NCBI RefSeq assembly: GCF_021497505.1
Contig: NZ_CP069349.1
Coordinates: 1,386,001-1,450,000, forward strand
Reading direction: 5' to 3'
DNA: 64,000 nt
Origin: Turicibacter sp. TJ11
GTDB lineage: Bacteria > Bacillota_I > Bacilli_A > MOL361 > Turicibacteraceae
Shown: positions 1-9,367 of the stretch, in pieces
Layout of the letters: each line of letters begins with the position of its first letter
Numbering within the stretch: position 1 is the stretch's first letter
Program-made: the position numbers and the translations under genes
The notes under the pieces: model-generated
The model's database searches: none
What the model saw: only the letters and a program-made list of their open reading frames with translations
What the model was told of the DNA's origin: nothing

Positions 1-238
1 TGATCTTTTTGAATCCATAAATTTCTCCATTACAAACGACTAAGTTATTGTGCAGTTCAAAGGGTTGATTTCCTGACTCCCCCACTCCCATAACTGATAG
101 TCGATGAAATCCCCATAATCCTCGTTCACGACTTTCAATAATACAAAAATCTGGTCCTCGATATGAAATTCGAATAAAACCCTCTTCAAAATCTTCGACC
201 TTAATATCATTGGCTGTATACACCATAAATCCACACAT
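1..238 (-). CDS. Asparagine synthetase B-like, N-terminal part (runs off left edge)
   Basis: The first 79 codons of a glutamine-dependent asparagine synthetase. The start is the ATG at 238-236, six bases after a GGAGGG ribosome site. Translation begins MCGFMVYTAND, so the catalytic Cys2 of the class II (Ntn) glutaminase is present. YRGPD, GFHRLSVMG and CNGEIYG follow in family order. A longer open frame overlaps here in another phase but is a shadow. The synthetase domain lies outside the window. It is distinct from the complete asparagine synthetase at 56264-58072, so the genome carries at least two. The family assignment is firm; which paralogue it is cannot be decided. Confidence 0.88.
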   Translation of the reverse strand, partial: MCGFMVYTANDIKVEDFEEGFIRISYRGPDFCIIESRERGLWGFHRLSVMGVGESGNQPFELHNNLVVCNGEIYGFKKI

Positions 239-484
239 AACATTCCCTCCTTTAATGATCAATCATCAATTCCTTTTCTTTTATTTTATGCATCTAACTG
301 CGTTCAAAATAACTGCTTTTTTGATTTTTATCATCATTTTCGATTCCGATTCAAAAATAAAAAACAATCTTAGAATAAAACAGCTATTTTCGTTCAAACT
401 AGACGTATCAATAAGTAAAGCAAATAGCCATTTATGTGTTAAGAAACTGCTAATACTTAATTTTTTATGCTTAAAGTCTATCAG

Positions 485-508
485 TGACGACAAAAATTTA
501 CGTCGTCA
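485..508. promoter_or_regulatory. Inverted repeat ahead of the DUF1622 gene
   Basis: TGACGAC and GTCGTCA form a perfect 7-bp inverted repeat with a 10-nt AT-rich centre, ending about 10 bases before the ribosome site GAAAGG. It could be an operator or a leader hairpin. No T-run follows, so it is not a terminator. The rest of 244-484 is AT-rich and I see no gene in it; it must hold the divergent promoters. Confidence 0.4.
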
Positions 509-529
509 ACTTTTGAAAGGAACATTCGT

Positions 530-871
530 ATGTTTGATCATCTGATTGAATCAATTCTCCCAATTATTATTGGGATTTTAGAGTTTATGGGGATTTTCAT
601 CGTGACCATTGGTGCATTTCGTGCCTTTTATCACTATGTTAAAACATTACTTTTTAAAGATCATTATCCCGTTAAACATCAATTTGCTAATTCCATGGCA
701 ACAGGACTTGAGTTTAAGTTGGCAGCTGAAATTTTAAAAACCGTTCTTATCCAAAGTTTAAGTGAACTTGTTATTTTAGGTTCAATTTTTTTACTTCGTG
801 TTCTGATGACGATTGTTATCGAATGGGAAATGAAAGAAGATAATAAACAAAAACAAAATCCTTCTGCTTAA
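530..871 (+). CDS. DUF1622 family membrane protein
   Basis: A 113-residue protein with two hydrophobic segments at about residues 8-32 and 75-97, flanking a basic stretch with YHYVKTLLF and a conserved-looking GLEFKLAAEILKT. This layout matches the DUF1622 family of small bacterial membrane proteins, whose function is unknown. The start ATG follows GAAAGG at a normal distance. The gene stands alone, with an inverted repeat just upstream and a strong terminator right after the stop, so it is probably a single-gene transcript. Confidence 0.8.
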   Translation: MFDHLIESILPIIIGILEFMGIFIVTIGAFRAFYHYVKTLLFKDHYPVKHQFANSMATGLEFKLAAEILKTVLIQSLSELVILGSIFLLRVLMTIVIEWEMKEDNKQKQNPSA

Positions 872-874
872 CTA

Positions 875-904
875 AAAAGCTCTCGAATGCGAGAGCTTTT
901 TAGT
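875..904 (+). terminator. Intrinsic terminator of the DUF1622 gene
   Basis: A perfect 11-bp hairpin, AAAAGCTCTCG / CGAGAGCTTTT with a 4-nt loop, starts 4 bases after the stop and is followed by T residues. Confidence 0.85.
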
Positions 905-1010
905 TATAGTTATTTTAATTCTTTAAAGTCAGTTTTATAATTCAACTCGCACTCAAATAAAAGAATCTCATCTTTTAAGTAACAATTTTAATAGGATTAA
1001 AACTCATCTT

Positions 1011-1709
1011 TTATAAGTATCCTTTTTCTTTTAAACTAGTAAACTGATCATCTCCAATAATTAAATGATCTAACACTTTAATGCCAAGTAATTCACCGGC
1101 TTCATATAAACGATGTGTAAGTTGAATATCTTGTTGTGAAGGCATAGGATCTCCACTTGGATGGTTATGAGCACAAATGATAGCAGCCGATGATCGTTTA
1201 ATCGCTTCTTTAAATACTTCTCGAGGATGAACAATGGCTTTGTTCAACGATCCTATAAAAATCGTCTTTTTTCCTATAATAAAATTTTTAGTATCTAAAA
1301 ATAATACAACAAAATGTTCCTGTGTTAAATGTTTCATCTCTGCCGATAGATAAGAGACACAGTCGCTTGGTGATAAGATCGCATCAAATTTTTGATGTTT
1401 TGCCTTAGCAATTCGTTTCCCTAGCTCAATACTTGCTAAAATTTGAATGGCTTTACTTTCACCAATTCCATGTATACTTCTTAATTCCTCTATCGTTATT
1501 TCGTTTAAAAGCTTAATTCCTTGTGTCTTTTGTAAAATCGTTTGCGCTAAACTCAACGCTGATTGTTGTTTAGTCCCCGTTCGTAATATGATAGCCAATA
1601 ACTCTGCATTTGATAAAAAGGCGGCCCCTTCTAACAACAAACGTTCTCGAGGCCGCTCTTCAAGAGGTAAATCACGAATCATAAAGGGTTCCATGTTTGA
1701 TTTCATCAC
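1011..1709 (-). CDS. radC: RadC family JAMM-domain protein
   Basis: 232 residues. The N-terminal part holds helix-hairpin-helix features (IHGIGESKAIQILASIELGKR). The C-terminal part holds the JAMM metal motif: EVFKEAI, then AHNHPSGDPMPSQQD. RadC proteins are widespread, and their supposed role in DNA repair is not settled. The reported start is GTG at 1709, immediately followed by ATG at 1706; AGGAAG lies very close, so the exact start is uncertain by a few codons. It lies directly downstream of the SPOR-domain gene, matching the order spoIIB-(maf)-radC of Bacillus, though no maf gene is present here. Confidence 0.93.
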   Translation of the reverse strand: MMKSNMEPFMIRDLPLEERPRERLLLEGAAFLSNAELLAIILRTGTKQQSALSLAQTILQKTQGIKLLNEITIEELRSIHGIGESKAIQILASIELGKRIAKAKHQKFDAILSPSDCVSYLSAEMKHLTQEHFVVLFLDTKNFIIGKKTIFIGSLNKAIVHPREVFKEAIKRSSAAIICAHNHPSGDPMPSQQDIQLTHRLYEAGELLGIKVLDHLIIGDDQFTSLKEKGYL

Positions 1710-1718
1710 TTCCTGTTC

Positions 1719-2396
1719 TTATCCATTTAACCATTGATAAATTTCAAGTAGCATCTTCTGACGCTCTGACGCTAAAGCATCAAAAGAAGCTGTTGAAAGT
1801 GTTACATAATAACCCCATATATGCATTTCATCATCCGTAAATGTTTGAATAAAATCTCCCGTCATTTCAAATGGTTTTTGTTTGACAGCTTGTAAAAAGT
1901 AATTCCACTTTAAATCATCCGTTGAAACGTCTACCTCTTTAATAAAATGATCAATTCCTTTATTACTCATCGCCTCTTCAACAGAAGCTAAACTTTCTTT
2001 TGTTCCTGAAATATGAGAAAATACAGAATATTTTCCGTCAACTTTTAAAATTCCATAATTATAGCCTAGCTGTTGTAATTGACCTGCTAAGTTTAAAACA
2101 TTATCATACGTTTCATACACCCCTAATTGGATGACATAGATTTTATTTTCTGCTGCCACGTCTTCTGCGTTTTCTGATTGCTCTGTCTCATCTTTTGGTT
2201 GCTCTTCATTAGCAGGTTGAGTCTCATCAGCTACACCACTCGTTGTAGCCACTCCCTCTGATGAACCTAAGAAATTATCTAGTAGTTTTCCAAATGATAA
2301 CCCCATCATTACAATAATCAATGTCAATAAAATCCATAAACGCATCGACTTTAAATCCACTTTTAGTCTGAATTTAGCTTTCTTTTTCTTCATCAT
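1719..2396 (-). CDS. SPOR-domain membrane protein, SpoIIB-like
   Basis: A single-pass membrane protein of about 225 residues: a Lys-rich start, one transmembrane segment (about residues 22-40), an acidic Glu/Gln-rich linker, then a SPOR-like domain starting YVIQLGVYETYDNVLNLAGQL. SPOR domains bind denuded peptidoglycan at division or engulfment septa. In Bacillus, spoIIB sits between folC/comC and maf-radC, the same place as here. The upstream in-frame ATG at 2411 overlaps the ribosome site AGGTGG, so I chose the ATG at 2396. Orthology to SpoIIB rests on position plus the SPOR-type region, not on close similarity. Confidence 0.7.
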   Translation of the reverse strand: MMKKKKAKFRLKVDLKSMRLWILLTLIIVMMGLSFGKLLDNFLGSSEGVATTSGVADETQPANEEQPKDETEQSENAEDVAAENKIYVIQLGVYETYDNVLNLAGQLQQLGYNYGILKVDGKYSVFSHISGTKESLASVEEAMSNKGIDHFIKEVDVSTDDLKWNYFLQAVKQKPFEMTGDFIQTFTDDEMHIWGYYVTLSTASFDALASERQKMLLEIYQWLNG

Positions 2397-2434
2397 GACC
2401 CCACCTATCATTTTCAGTCATTATTTCATCTCAT

Positions 2435-2564
2435 TATATATAAGTTCAGATTAGTTTTTTCTATCAAAGAATAGTTAACCGAACTAGTGTTGGTCTTAGT
2501 CTTCAAGTCATTAATCAACTAAGACAGCTATTAACTGATGAAAGACGTTTCTGTTTTTATATAG
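2435..2564 (+). repeat. ~130-nt structured intergenic repeat, copy A
   Basis: Aligns end to end with copies B (22916-23046) and C (39232-39361), both read on the minus strand. It begins TATATAAGTTC and ends TTTCTGTTTTTATATAG. The first stem pairs AGTTC with GAACT around an AT-rich inner region. The second stem pairs GTCTTAGT with ACTAAGAC perfectly. This copy is antisense to both flanking genes, so it is not a leader of either. It fills most of the folC to spoIIB-like spacer. Confidence 0.7.
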
Positions 2565-2606
2565 GTATGATGATATCAAAGGTTAATCAAGAAAATTGTC
2601 TAAATC

Positions 2607-3887
2607 TCATCTGACTAATGATTTTCGAACTTCTGAAATGAAGTAAAGAGATCCTGTAATAACTAGACATTCATCCTCTTCAACTTCACCTAATAAATGA
2701 TCGAGAAGTTCATGAAAATCTTCTTCATACGATGAATTCTCACGATGATATGCCTCATATTGGGCTTTAGCAGATTGAGCGCGTGGATAATCAAACGTCG
2801 TAAAGTAAACATGATCGGCTACTTCATTCATGTGATTAAACATCTTTTCATAGTCCTTATCTTTTAAAACACTGACCATAAACAAGCGTCGCTCAGTAGG
2901 ATAAAGAGTTTTAACCGTCTCACATAGTTGCATCATTCCTTCTAAGTTGTGTGCCCCATCTAAGATAATCGTTGGATTTTCGTGAATAACCTCGAATCTT
3001 CCTTTCCAAAACGCCTCTTTCATTCCCCTATATATATTTACATCTGAAATACTAAAAATCCTTTTTTCTTTTAAATATTGAATGATGGAATAAGCTAGTG
3101 TGGCATTTTTAATTTGATGCGTTCCCTTCATGGTCAATTCTACATCTTTTAAATGAGGCCAATCAAACTGTAAGCCATTTTGATTAACATGAACTTGAGT
3201 CGCAGGATACATTTTAAGTGATTGAACGAATGGACTATTTTTCTGATTTGTAACCTCTACAAATTCTTTTAAAACATCTTCATTTTCTTCCGTTGTAAAC
3301 AGTGGAACTTCATTCTTAACAATTCCTAATTTTTCATGAGCAATTTTTACTAGTGTCTCCCCTAAAATGGCTTCATGATCATGACCAATATTAGTAATTC
3401 CACAAACGATAGGTGATATAACATTCGTGGCATCAAGTCTTCCACCTAGTCCAACTTCATAAATAACGACATCTGTTTGATAATGCTTAAAATAAATAAA
3501 TGAAATTAACGTAATAATTTCAAACTCTGTAAACGGCCCCATTGAAGTTTGATTAATTTCTTCTACAATAGGCTTTAATACATTGGCACACCAAGCTAAG
3601 TCATCATCGCTAATTGGAACTCCATTTAATGAAATTCGTTCATTAAACGTTTCGATATAAGGTGACGTAAAGGTTCCGACACGATAACCCGCATCTTGTA
3701 ATACAGAACGTAAATAAGTAACAGTCGATCCTTTTCCATTCGTTCCGGCAATATGAATGGTTTTGATTTTTAAGTGAGGATTGTCTAAACGACTTAATGC
3801 CGCTTCCATTCTCTCTAGACCTGGACGAATTCCAAATCGTAGTTGTTCTGAAACCCAATCAATGACTTCTTTTCCACTTCTAAACAT
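2607..3887 (-). CDS. folC: Folylpolyglutamate synthase / dihydrofolate synthase
   Basis: 426 residues of the Mur-ligase-like FolC family, which adds glutamate to folates and can make dihydrofolate from dihydropteroate. The ATP loop HIAGTNGKGSTVTYL is at about residue 45, followed by FTSPYIETFNERI, the metal-binding region GLGGRLDATN and GITNIGHDH, and the C-terminal ILDGAHN. The ATG follows AGAAGGTGAG. It lies between the PASTA-like gene and the SPOR-domain gene, the expected valS-folC-spoIIB order. Confidence 0.95.
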   Translation of the reverse strand: MFRSGKEVIDWVSEQLRFGIRPGLERMEAALSRLDNPHLKIKTIHIAGTNGKGSTVTYLRSVLQDAGYRVGTFTSPYIETFNERISLNGVPISDDDLAWCANVLKPIVEEINQTSMGPFTEFEIITLISFIYFKHYQTDVVIYEVGLGGRLDATNVISPIVCGITNIGHDHEAILGETLVKIAHEKLGIVKNEVPLFTTEENEDVLKEFVEVTNQKNSPFVQSLKMYPATQVHVNQNGLQFDWPHLKDVELTMKGTHQIKNATLAYSIIQYLKEKRIFSISDVNIYRGMKEAFWKGRFEVIHENPTIILDGAHNLEGMMQLCETVKTLYPTERRLFMVSVLKDKDYEKMFNHMNEVADHVYFTTFDYPRAQSAKAQYEAYHRENSSYEEDFHELLDHLLGEVEEDECLVITGSLYFISEVRKSLVR

Positions 3888-3905
3888 GTTTTCTCACCTT
3901 CTTTT

Positions 3906-4400
3906 TTAATCTGTTTTTGTCGTAACTGAAACAACCATTCCCTTTGTTAATAATTCTCCTGCTAAAACTGATTGGCTTTCAATGATTCCCTCTTCCTCAG
4001 ATGACTCCACGGTTAAGTCGTATAGATTAGCAAATTCATTTAACTCACTTAAACGTTTTCCTACAAAATCCTCCATCATGGGATAACCTTTTGAAACATA
4101 AACTGTTAAAATTAACGGATCATCTCCAATTTTTGTTCGTGGTTTAATCGATTGTTCCATAACACAATTTTGTAAGACATCATATGAATAAACAAGCTCA
4201 TAGATCACCGAGATATTCTCATGCTTTTCATCATACTTCATAACTTCATCTGCTGACCATCCATGAAAATTTGGAATGGTATTAAACTCAAGTGTTGATT
4301 TGATGTTAATCGTTAACGCAACCACCGTACATATTCCAAACACTAGACAATAGAATCTAGCATTTAATCGATACTTTTTTCGTTTCTTTTTTTTACCCAA
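3906..4400 (-). CDS. Membrane-anchored PASTA-like protein
   Basis: 164 residues starting from TTG, nine bases after AGAAGGA. A very basic N-terminus (GKKKKRKK) precedes one transmembrane segment at about 18-36. The outer part has two PASTA-like units: IPNFHGWSADEVMKY... ending LTVYVSKG, and MEDFVGKRLSELNEFA... ending VVSVTTKTD. PASTA modules are usually found on penicillin-binding proteins and Ser/Thr kinases, where they sense cell-wall fragments. Here there is no catalytic domain. It lies between valS and folC with only 18 bases to folC, so probably in one transcript with it. Function unknown. Confidence 0.7.
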   Translation of the reverse strand: MGKKKKRKKYRLNARFYCLVFGICTVVALTINIKSTLEFNTIPNFHGWSADEVMKYDEKHENISVIYELVYSYDVLQNCVMEQSIKPRTKIGDDPLILTVYVSKGYPMMEDFVGKRLSELNEFANLYDLTVESSEEEGIIESQSVLAGELLTKGMVVSVTTKTD

Positions 4401-4420
4401 ATTTTCACGTCCTTCTATTG

Positions 4421-4548
4421 ATATAAGTCTAAATCCATTTTTAAATTATAAAAACGAATCACTGTTTTATCATCTGACTTTTATGGCACCAGTATTAAGT
4501 ATTTAGTGTATGATGATAACTATAGATTTTATTTCTGTTTATATATAG
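4421..4548 (+). repeat. Structured intergenic repeat, copy D (diverged)
   Basis: A 128-nt stretch with the same ends as copies A-C: it begins ATATAAGTC and ends TTTCTGTTTATATATAG, almost identical to the ends of A and C. AAGTC can pair with GACTT, and TTTTTA with TAAAAA as an inner hairpin. The middle is diverged and the second stem is weak. It lies between the PASTA-like gene and valS, antisense to both. Confidence 0.5.
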
Positions 4549-4680
4549 AAGCAATATAATATTTTTCACCAACATACCTAAATTTATGACTGATCACTAA
4601 ACTATAAAATCATAACATAATTCTACCAACTAAAGTTATTTTTTAAAAGGGTAAAACGTTCTTTCTACTTCTTTCATACA

Positions 4681-4711
4681 AAAAAGCTCTCAGTTTGACT
4701 GAGAGCTTTTG
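4681..4711 (-). terminator. Intrinsic terminator of valS
   Basis: A perfect 12-bp hairpin, AAAAGCTCTCAG / CTGAGAGCTTTT with a 5-nt loop, just after the valS stop and followed on the minus strand by T residues. Confidence 0.85.
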
Positions 4712-4717
4712 GTATCA

Positions 4718-7354
4718 TTATTTTTCTAATTGAGCTAAGCGAGCTTCAACGGTTGCATATTTTTCTTTATAATCCGCGAGTTTATTGCGCTCTTCTTCAA
4801 CTAAGTGAGCCGGAGCTTTAGCGACGAATTTTTCATTTGCAAGTTTTGATTCTCCACGTTTTACTTCTGCAGCTAATTTCTTTAACTCATTTTTCAAACG
4901 TTCAATTTCAGCACTTACATCGATTAATCCTTCAGTTGGTAAGAAGATGTCTGCCCCTGTTACAACGGCTGTCATTGTTTCTTCCTCTACTGTTAAATCT
5001 CTTTCAATTACTAATTCACTTGGGTTACAGAAACGTTTTAAGTAAGCTTGGTTTGTACTTAAGTTTTCTAATACCTCTTCTGATTTAGCATTGATGAAGA
5101 TGCGGATTTGTTTACTCATTGGCGCATCCACTTCTGCACGAATGTTACGTACTGAGCGGATAATATCCATTAATAACGTGAAATTATTGATCGCTTTTTC
5201 GTTGTTATACTCTGGTTTAACAACTGGCCAAGCGGCTACTGCACATGCCGTATTTTCTCGCGTAATCATTTGATAGATTTCTTCTGTTACGAATGGCATA
5301 AATGGATGTAATAATTTCACGATTGATTCTAAGACATACGTTAAGACCATGCGTGTTGAACGTTTTGCTTCTTCATCTTCACCTTGTAATGGTAACTTCG
5401 CCATTTCGATGTACCAGTTACAGAAGTCTTCCCAGATAAAGTTATATAAGTGACGTCCAACTTCACCAAATTCGAATTTATCGGCATTGTAGTTGATGGC
5501 TTCAATCGTTTCATTTAAACGTCCTAAAATCCATTGATCCGCAACATTTAATGTCGCTTCTTCTAACTTCACATCTTCTACTGTCATTCCTTCTAAGTTC
5601 ATGATAACGAAACGAGAAGCATTCCAGATTTTATTAATGAAGTTCCATGTTGATTCTACTTTTTCTTCAATATAACGTAAATCTTGTCCTGGTGCTGAGT
5701 TAGTTGTTAAGAAGTAACGTAAGCTATCAGCTCCGTATTTTGCAATAACATCCATTGGGTCAACCCCGTTACCTAATGATTTACTCATTTTACGTCCTTC
5801 AGCATCACGAACTAATCCGTGAATTAAAACATTTTTAAATGGACGTTCATCAGTAAATTCTAAGCTTTGGAAAATCATACGAGACACCCAGAAGAAGATA
5901 ATGTCATATCCAGTGACTAATGTATCTGTTGGGAAATATGCTTTAAAATCTTCACACTCAACATCTGGCCAACCTAACGTTGTAAATGGCCATAAAGCAG
6001 ATGAGAACCATGTGTCTAATACGTCTTCATCTTGGTTCCAGTTTTCAAGATCAGCTGGAGCCTCTTCACCGACATACATTTCACCTGTTTCTTTATGATA
6101 CCAAGCTGGAATTTGGTGTCCCCACCATAACTGACGCGAAATACACCAGTCATGAATATTTTCCATCCAACGTAAGAACGTATTTTCAAAACGATCGGGT
6201 ACGAAGTTTACTTTATTGTCTGTTTGTTGATTAGCAACTGAACGTGCTGCTAATTCTTCCATCTTAACGAACCATTGAGTTGATAAGTACGGTTCAACAA
6301 CGGCGTCTGTACGCTCAGAGTGTCCAACTGAGTGAACATGTTTTTCAATCTTAACAACTAATCCCGCTTCTTCTAAATCAGCAACTAATTGACGACGAGC
6401 ATCGAAACGATCCATTCCATTGTATTTACCTGCTAATTCATTCATCGTTCCATCTAAGTTCATACAGATTGGACGAGCTAAGTCGTGACGGTTTCCAACT
6501 TCAAAGTCGTTTGGATCGTGAGCTGGTGTAATTTTAACAGCACCTGTTCCAAAATCCATTTCAACATACTCATCAGCGATAACTGGAATCGGTTTGTTGT
6601 TTCCTGGGATTAAGACATTTTTACCTAGTAAGTGTTGGTAACGCTCATCTTCAGGATGAACCGCAACAGCAACGTCTCCAAACATTGTTTCAGGACGAGT
6701 CGTTGCAACTTCTAAGAACTCGTTTGTTCCTTCAATCATATATTTGAAGTGGTAGAATGCCCCTTCAATTTCTTTATGGATAACCTCAATATCTGATAAA
6801 GCTGTACGTGCAGCTGGGTCCCAGTTGATGATACGCTCACCACGATAGATTAATCCTTTTTCATATAATTGAACGAATACGCGACGAACAGCTTTCGATA
6901 ACCCTTCATCTAATGTGAAACGTTCACGAGAGTAATCTAATGATAACCCCATTTTTTCCCATTGTTGACGGATGAATCCTGCATATTCTTCTTTCCATTC
7001 CCAAGCTTTTTCTAAGAATGCTTCACGCCCGATGTCATAACGAGAAACACCTTCTTCTTTTAAGCGAGCATCAACTTTTGCTTGAGTGGCAATTCCGGCA
7101 TGGTCCATACCTGGTAACCATAAAGCATCATAACCTTGCATACGTTTCATACGAATGATGATATCTTGTAATGATGTATCCCAGGCATGTCCTAAGTGTA
7201 ACTTACCTGTTACGTTTGGTGGTGGAATAACGATCGTATACTTAGGTTTGTTTGATTGTGGTTGGGCTTTGAAGCAATCTTGCTCATACCAAAATGCATA
7301 TTTACCTTGTTCTACATCTAAATGATTATACTTAGGTGCTAAGTTTTTCGTCAT
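4718..7354 (-). CDS. valS: Valyl-tRNA synthetase
   Basis: 878 residues, the normal length. The class I signatures are present: [16 protein letters not shown] (HIGH-type, HLGH) near residue 45 and [14 protein letters not shown] (KMSKS) in the second half. The editing domain lies between ([17 protein letters not shown]), and the C-terminal arm is coiled coil ([20 protein letters not shown]). AAAGGAGG precedes the ATG. It charges tRNA-Val. The gene is unusual in lying 1.29 kb downstream of its presumed T-box, with no other gene between. Confidence 0.97.
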   Translation of the reverse strand: MTKNLAPKYNHLDVEQGKYAFWYEQDCFKAQPQSNKPKYTIVIPPPNVTGKLHLGHAWDTSLQDIIIRMKRMQGYDALWLPGMDHAGIATQAKVDARLKEEGVSRYDIGREAFLEKAWEWKEEYAGFIRQQWEKMGLSLDYSRERFTLDEGLSKAVRRVFVQLYEKGLIYRGERIINWDPAARTALSDIEVIHKEIEGAFYHFKYMIEGTNEFLEVATTRPETMFGDVAVAVHPEDERYQHLLGKNVLIPGNNKPIPVIADEYVEMDFGTGAVKITPAHDPNDFEVGNRHDLARPICMNLDGTMNELAGKYNGMDRFDARRQLVADLEEAGLVVKIEKHVHSVGHSERTDAVVEPYLSTQWFVKMEELAARSVANQQTDNKVNFVPDRFENTFLRWMENIHDWCISRQLWWGHQIPAWYHKETGEMYVGEEAPADLENWNQDEDVLDTWFSSALWPFTTLGWPDVECEDFKAYFPTDTLVTGYDIIFFWVSRMIFQSLEFTDERPFKNVLIHGLVRDAEGRKMSKSLGNGVDPMDVIAKYGADSLRYFLTTNSAPGQDLRYIEEKVESTWNFINKIWNASRFVIMNLEGMTVEDVKLEEATLNVADQWILGRLNETIEAINYNADKFEFGEVGRHLYNFIWEDFCNWYIEMAKLPLQGEDEEAKRSTRMVLTYVLESIVKLLHPFMPFVTEEIYQMITRENTACAVAAWPVVKPEYNNEKAINNFTLLMDIIRSVRNIRAEVDAPMSKQIRIFINAKSEEVLENLSTNQAYLKRFCNPSELVIERDLTVEEETMTAVVTGADIFLPTEGLIDVSAEIERLKNELKKLAAEVKRGESKLANEKFVAKAPAHLVEEERNKLADYKEKYATVEARLAQLEK

Positions 7355-7359
7355 TTTAG

Positions 7360-8640
7360 TGTCCTCCTTTTCTTAATCTTTGATCATTGAACAACTAAAG
7401 CAGTTTGGATCGACTAATGATTCATTTAACATCAATCATTTCGCTACAATCAAGGCATTGAACTTCATTCAATCAGCTATAGCGTTGACGATTTTGCAAT
7501 TAAATACTAATTTAACATTCTATATCTCATTCAGTTATAGGCTCTCAACTTAAAATAATTGGTGGAATAATCTTTAGACAACTTGGTGGGTTGTCTTACT
7601 ATCAGATGGATGAATGATAGTTGTTGAATTCCTATATCTAAATAAAAAATGATGATTAAGTGTTTTAATCACTGTAAATCATTAATCTAACTCATCACTT
7701 ATGAATGATTCTAGCTCGTGTACCGTTTGTTTTCATAACGCTCTTGATTTCATTAAGACGTGATTAGTTTTAATGTATGATGCCTCATGACTAGTTATCT
7801 TTGATGAAAAACGCTAATTTCTAATGACTAATTTTATCTTTTTCATTTTTTGATCAACTGTTTACTTCAGAAAAAATAATAATGAATCCAGTGATACTAA
7901 GTCATTTTGCTGAGTTTAAGTTGATAAAATAACCACCTGGATAATGAATTATTTTTTCATTTTCTCATGCTGAAATAATACTTAGTTTTGGCTTTTTATT
8001 GGTGAAAAGGAATCTTCATTATCATTCAATAATCGCTTGGATGATGAACAAATTCTATGATTAAATGAATGAATTTTCTCTTGATTCGAGATAAAAACGA
8101 GGAAACATTATTATTTTTATTAACTAACTAAAAATGTTCATTTATTGTCCACCTGGATAATAGACCTTATGACATGTTAAATCGTGTATATTCTCAATTA
8201 ATGCTCTAACTAGAATCTTAATCTCTAAGAACAAATTTCACAATGACATAAAAAGCTCTTTAGATTTCATATAAACCACCTGGATAATCGATTATATAAA
8301 ATAAATTCCTCTTATAAAATTGTGCTTCACTTATTCTTTGATTTTAAAGGTCAGCAGAGAATTACTGATTATTCAACTCATTCGCTTTTTAAACGAATCA
8401 ACTGTTAAATCAAACCACCTGGATTTTGGACTGATTCAATGGTTGAATTCATATACAATTCAACTTTTAATGTTAGTTTTAAAAGTATTTGATCAAGAAT
8501 GATAAAAGCATTTAGCCCTCTTATTAAGAGCAAGCCTATTTCATGTTAAAGAATAACGCCACTTGCTTCATTTCATTATCATGATAATCTTCCTTAAAAT
8601 GATACGTGCTCTAACTGAAAATCAAGTTTTTCTTGTTATC
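7360..8640 (-). other. Gene-free 1.28 kb leader of valS with a repeated hairpin motif
   Basis: No credible gene on either strand; stops occur in all frames. A core CCACCTGGATAAT (plus strand; ATTATCCAGGTGG in the sense of valS) occurs at 7933, 8149 and 8276, with a variant ending ATTTT at 8415. Copies 1, 3 and 4 are each enclosed by a different perfect inverted repeat: AAAATAA/TTATTTT, ATATAA/TTATAT and AATCA/TGATT. Copy 2 has only a weak pairing. Other hairpins are AGACAAC/GTTGTCT at 7576-7596 and GTTGAATT/AATTCAAC at 8442-8464. It may be a long untranslated leader or a separate RNA. Confidence 0.55.
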
Positions 8641-8900
8641 AACAAAAAAAAGCATCTCATCCTCGTAAGGACGAAATGCTTAAAATTCCGCGGTACCACC
8701 TTGATTGTAGATTGATCATCTACCACTTGACGCTTTAACGCAGCTAACGGAATTCCCTACTTCATCTTTATTTCAGAAACCCAACTCACAGGCTACCTTC
8801 AAAGTTGTTACATAAAGTTCTTTCACCAACTGAACTTCTCTCTAAAATGTAAGAAGACTTTTACTCCTCCTGGTCATGGTTGTTCAACTATCATATATAT
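8641..8900 (-). promoter_or_regulatory. T-box riboswitch, probably for valS
   Basis: On the minus strand the T-box GGTGGTACCGCGG is at 8700-8688, followed by a terminator hairpin (AAGCAT...ATGCTT, arms 8676-8681 and 8650-8655) and a T-run. Upstream, stem I carries GTTGGTGAAAG and then GAAGGTAGCC, in which GTA (8796-8794) would be a valine specifier. T-boxes read uncharged tRNA and switch transcription. A reading one base earlier gives GGT (glycine), so the specifier is not fully certain. valS is the next gene on this strand. Confidence 0.88.
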
Positions 8901-9187
8901 GTTAGTATTCTACAACAACAAACAACTTTATTCAATAGTTGATCAGGAAATTACAATTAATTCCGTAAAATTCCTTTTTCATTGATCATGAATTAAATAA
9001 CTCAATTATTTTTATTTTCTCGATGTTATCTCTCTTGACCCATGCATAAACTATATGTAAGTAGACATGTTTTTCATTAGTTTCTATCTAGTTAGACTAA
9101 AGTACGTGATTATAAGTTCTTTTTATTGTTGCACGATAGAATGTTTTGAAAAACGTATCTAAACTTATCTATGATGGGGGTGAGTAT

Positions 9188-9367
9188 ATGGGACGTTATC
9201 AGCGTGGTGGCGGTGGCTTTAGATCTTACTTATTAACCGTACGATCTATCGTTTCATTATTATTTTTTTATCAGTTATTTCTTATTATTTTTTCATTTTC
9301 TCAATTTGATTTTGTTATGTTGTTGATTCTTGGGGGGCTGCTTGGTTTGTTGTGGTGGGTTTGTTAA
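9188..9367 (+). CDS. Small membrane protein, unknown
   Basis: 59 residues starting MGRYQRGGGGFRSYLL, after GGGGGTGAG three bases upstream. I prefer this start to the in-frame ATG at 9146, which has no ribosome site. After a Gly/Arg-rich head come two hydrophobic segments (about 18-34 and 37-57), ending LLWWVC. It is convergent with ysxE and overlaps its last 53 bases. No family recognised. The good ribosome site argues that it is real; its short length argues for caution. Confidence 0.45.
   Translation: MGRYQRGGGGFRSYLLTVRSIVSLLFFYQLFLIIFSFSQFDFVMLLILGGLLGLLWWVC

Noticed and set aside
40..243. A 67-codon minus-strand frame at the left edge
   Set aside because: It is a shadow of the asparagine synthetase start, whose true frame begins at 238 and runs off the edge.
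7933..8427. The repeated CCACCTGGATAAT motif as a CRISPR array
   Set aside because: The repeats are only 13-15 nt, spacing is irregular (127-216 bases), one copy is diverged, and no cas gene is nearby.
8320..8502. A 60-codon plus-strand frame in the valS leader
   Set aside because: No ribosome site, no recognisable domain, and it overlaps the hairpin motifs.
9040..9125. A structured-repeat copy on the plus strand upstream of the small membrane protein
   Set aside because: ATGTTTTTCATTAG resembles the shared loop, but no first stem forms and the 3' end is absent.
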